Below are positions 61,820-64,000 of a stretch of 64,000 nt of DNA, one piece after another; position 1 is the first letter of the stretch; every line of letters starts with the position of its first letter. The DNA is from Planosporangium mesophilum. GTDB taxonomy: Bacteria > Actinomycetota > Actinomycetes > Mycobacteriales > Micromonosporaceae. A model generated the notes under the pieces. That model made no database searches. It was given only the letters and a program-made list of their open reading frames with translations, and was not told where the DNA came from. Location: contig NZ_BOON01000019.1 in the NCBI RefSeq assembly GCF_016863255.1, positions 62,001 through 126,000 on the forward strand. Direction: 5' to 3'. A program made the translations under genes and the position numbers.

Positions 61820-64000
61820 GTGAACCGCGAAGAGCCCCTCCTGGAGCTGATCTTCGATCGGCTCGCCGCCGACGCCGTACCCACCGACACCGCCGACCTC
61901 GTGCTCGCCGCCCTGTGCGGGAGCGACGACCTGTCCGCCGCGCTGGCCGGGCAGCCCACCAAGCTCGACGTCCGGCGTGCGAACGCCGACCAGCCCGAGC
62001 ACCACCTCTACCTGTCCTCGGTGACGGTGGCCGGCTTCCGGGGCGTCGGCCCGGAACGGGCCCTGCCCATCCGCCCCGGACCGGGCCTGACGCTCGTCGT
62101 CGGCCGCAACGGCTCCGGCAAGTCCAGCTTCGCCGAGGCCGTCGAACTCGCCCTCACCGGTGACAGCGCGCGGTGGGCCGACAAGAACAGCGTCTGGCGT
62201 ACGGGCTGGCGCAACCTGCACGCCCCGGACCCCTGCCGGATCGCCGTCGAGCTTCGCGCCGACGGGCAGGCGGCGCCGGTACGGATCGAGCGGTCCTGGG
62301 CGGCCGACGCCGAGCTCGCGGACGCGAAGGTCGTCGGAAGCGACGCCGTCGACGGCCTGACCGAACCGCTCAAGCTCTACCGGCCGTTCCTGACCGCCGC
62401 CGACCTGGGCAAGCTCGTCTCCGGTACGCCCAGCCAGCTCTTCGACGCGATCTACGCGATCCTCGGTCTCGACGCGCTCGCGAAGGCCGATGGGCTGCTA
62501 CTCGCCGCAGCGAAGCCGTTCGAGAAGACAATCAAGGAGGTACGCGCGCAGCGTGAGCCGTTGCGTGACAAGGTGGCCGGGATCGACGACGACCGGGCTC
62601 GGCGCGCCGCTGTCGTCCTGACGTCCAAGCAGCCCGACCTCGACTTGCTCGACGCGATTCTGGCCGAGCCGCTCGACAGCGCCGCCGACGCGACGGTTGC
62701 GCTGTGCCGGCGGCTGGCCGCCCTAGCGCTGCCCGCTCGTGACGACGTGGCACGGTTGGCCGGCGACCTGAGCGGGGTGGCGGCGGAGGCGCAGCGCTAC
62801 GACGGATCACGGTCGCGGACGCTGGTGAACACCGCCGAACTGCTCCGGCTGGCGCTCGACCAGCACGCGGAGGCCGGCGACGGGCCGTGCCCGGTCTGCG
62901 GTACCGGTACCCTCGACGCCTCCTGGCACACGGGCGCCGAGGCCGCGCTGAACGACCTGCGCGTCACCACCCTCGCGGCGCAGCGCGCGTCGACCCGCCT
63001 GGCCGAGCTGTCCCGCAAGGCGCGCGACCTCTGCGACGGCGTCGACGTCCCAGCCGGTGACGTGCCGGGCGTACGGCTCGACGAACTGCGGGCCGCCGTG
63101 GCTGCACTGCGCGACGCTCCCCGTACCGCGGAGGAGCTCGCCACCCACCTGCTCGCAGGGTACCCGGCGGTCCTCGACGCCGCCGAGACGGTACGCGCGG
63201 ACGCGGCCGACTGGCTGCGCCGGCGCGACAGCGGCTGGCAGCGGGTAGCGGCCGACGTGCGCGCCTGGGTTGACGCCGCCCGGCAGGTACCCGAGCACGA
63301 GCGTTCGCGCGACAGGCTCAAGAACGCCCGGGCCTGGCTGACGACGGTCGGCGAGAAGATCCGTAACGAGCGGGTGGCGCCGTTCGCCGAGCACTCCCAG
63401 CGGATCTGGCAGGAGCTGCGCCAGGAGAGCAACGTCCGGCTCGGCACGATGACGCTGGCCGGTACGAGTACCAGGCGCCGGGTGGTGTTCCCGGTGAGCG
63501 TCGACGGCGCCGACAACGGCACGGCACTGGGCGTGATGAGCCAGGGCGAGATGCACGCGCTCGGGCTGGCGACGTTCCTGCCGCGCAGCTGCGCCGACGA
63601 GAGCCCGTTTCGGTTCATCGTCATCGACGACCCGGTACAGAGCATGGATCCGTCCAAGGTGGACGGGCTGGCCCGGGTGCTCGCGGACGTGGCCGACCAG
63701 CGCCAGGTCGTCGTGTTCACCCACGACACCCGCCTGCCGGACGCCGTACGCCGCCTCGAGATCGACGCCGACGTGATCGAGGTCGTACGCGCCGAGCAGT
63801 CGGTGGTCACCCTGCAGCCGAGCCTGGATCCGGTCAGCCGGTACCTCGACGACGCGAATGCCCTGGCACGGTCGGCGGAGGTTCCCGACGACGTTCGCGC
63901 GCCGGTGGTCGCTGAGCTGTGCCGCTCGGCGCTGGAGGCGGCCTGCCACCGCGTCACCTGGCGGGTGCGGCTGGCGCACGGGGTCCGGCACGCCGACGTC
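61820..64000 (+). CDS. SMC/RecN-like ATPase with zinc-hook motif, 3' end outside window
   Basis: 727 codons are visible with no stop. An N-terminal helical part (1-60) precedes the ABC-type head: VAGFRGVGPERAL, Walker A VGRNGSGKSSF (about 94-104). A helical arm follows, with CPVCG at 357-361 (Rad50-like zinc hook), then a returning arm, signature MSQGEMHAL (about 573), Walker B FIVIDDPVQSMDPS with D-loop (about 600) and H-loop FTHD. The arms are much shorter than in SMC. After the head a new helical domain begins (ELCRSALEAACHR near 700). GTG 61820 has CCGGAGG. Related arrangements occur in RloC-type and other defence ATPases. Confidence 0.92.
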   Translation, partial: MNREEPLLELIFDRLAADAVPTDTADLVLAALCGSDDLSAALAGQPTKLDVRRANADQPEHHLYLSSVTVAGFRGVGPERALPIRPGPGLTLVVGRNGSGKSSFAEAVELALTGDSARWADKNSVWRTGWRNLHAPDPCRIAVELRADGQAAPVRIERSWAADAELADAKVVGSDAVDGLTEPLKLYRPFLTAADLGKLVSGTPSQLFDAIYAILGLDALAKADGLLLAAAKPFEKTIKEVRAQREPLRDKVAGIDDDRARRAAVVLTSKQPDLDLLDAILAEPLDSAADATVALCRRLAALALPARDDVARLAGDLSGVAAEAQRYDGSRSRTLVNTAELLRLALDQHAEAGDGPCPVCGTGTLDASWHTGAEAALNDLRVTTLAAQRASTRLAELSRKARDLCDGVDVPAGDVPGVRLDELRAAVAALRDAPRTAEELATHLLAGYPAVLDAAETVRADAADWLRRRDSGWQRVAADVRAWVDAARQVPEHERSRDRLKNARAWLTTVGEKIRNERVAPFAEHSQRIWQELRQESNVRLGTMTLAGTSTRRRVVFPVSVDGADNGTALGVMSQGEMHALGLATFLPRSCADESPFRFIVIDDPVQSMDPSKVDGLARVLADVADQRQVVVFTHDTRLPDAVRRLEIDADVIEVVRAEQSVVTLQPSLDPVSRYLDDANALARSAEVPDDVRAPVVAELCRSALEAACHRVTWRVRLAHGVRHADV

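Noticed and set aside
50116-64000. BREX, Pgl, DISARM or Gabija assignment
   Set aside because: No PglZ phosphatase, no BrxC/PglY-size ATPase, no DUF1998 or PLD protein, no TOPRIM nuclease. The kinase is far shorter than PglW.
45641-64000. Prophage or integrative element
   Set aside because: No integrase, excisionase, replication, structural or attachment-site signal is visible inside the window.

Overview
The window comes from a very GC-rich actinomycete. GC-biased third codon positions, many GTG and TTG starts, leaderless promoters, XRE/DUF397 regulator pairs and a furA-katG pair point to Actinomycetota. Micromonosporaceae is my best guess, by inference only. I see no rRNA, tRNA, CRISPR array, transposase or integrase.

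Left part (1-34 kb), mostly chromosomal metabolism. It opens with a single-chain biotin-dependent acyl-CoA carboxylase cut by the window edge, followed by a GlcD-type FAD dehydrogenase, a cyclase-family hydrolase and a ThDP-dependent decarboxylase/synthase-like enzyme. Next are a flippase-like membrane protein, a secreted sugar dehydrogenase and LamG protein pair divergent from a LacI regulator, and a compact P450 / TetR / [3Fe-4S] ferredoxin / ferredoxin reductase / P450 operon behind a 20-bp palindrome. Then come a LURP-one-like protein, RtcB RNA ligase, a Gfo/Idh/MocA oxidoreductase, CstA with its small YbdD/YjiX partner, an HTH-less LysR-type effector-domain protein divergent from a DUF5997 protein, a MoaD-like/BNR-repeat pair, a branched-chain-type binding lipoprotein, a GGDEF-EAL protein, a DEAD-box helicase with a structured leader, a cold-shock protein and a methyltransferase.

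Middle (34-45.6 kb). A polyol utilisation locus has a SorC-type regulator and zinc alcohol dehydrogenase divergent from a binding protein, two permeases and a mannitol-dehydrogenase-family enzyme, with no ATPase subunit. It is followed by katG and its furA regulator behind a leaderless promoter with a Fur-like box, and by an MFS transporter.

Right part (45.6-64 kb), accessory. Two gene fragments flank a hypothetical gene. Then come an XRE/DUF5753-DUF397 pair, two small paralogous Cys-rich proteins, an XRE-TPR regulator facing a 26-bp palindrome, and a dense defence-type island. On the minus strand five codirectional genes (HTH-N6-methylase-specificity fusion, hsdM, hsdS, hsdR, Ser/Thr kinase) run with gaps of 76, -4, 4 and 71 nt. 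Divergently, a DUF4352 lipoprotein, an RNase H-fold protein and a zinc-hook ABC-type ATPase (cut by the window end) run on the plus strand. Both arms start from one 94-bp intergenic region that contains a palindrome. This bidirectional locus is the best candidate here for an undescribed system. Its parts are individually recognisable, but the combination matches no named defence system I know.
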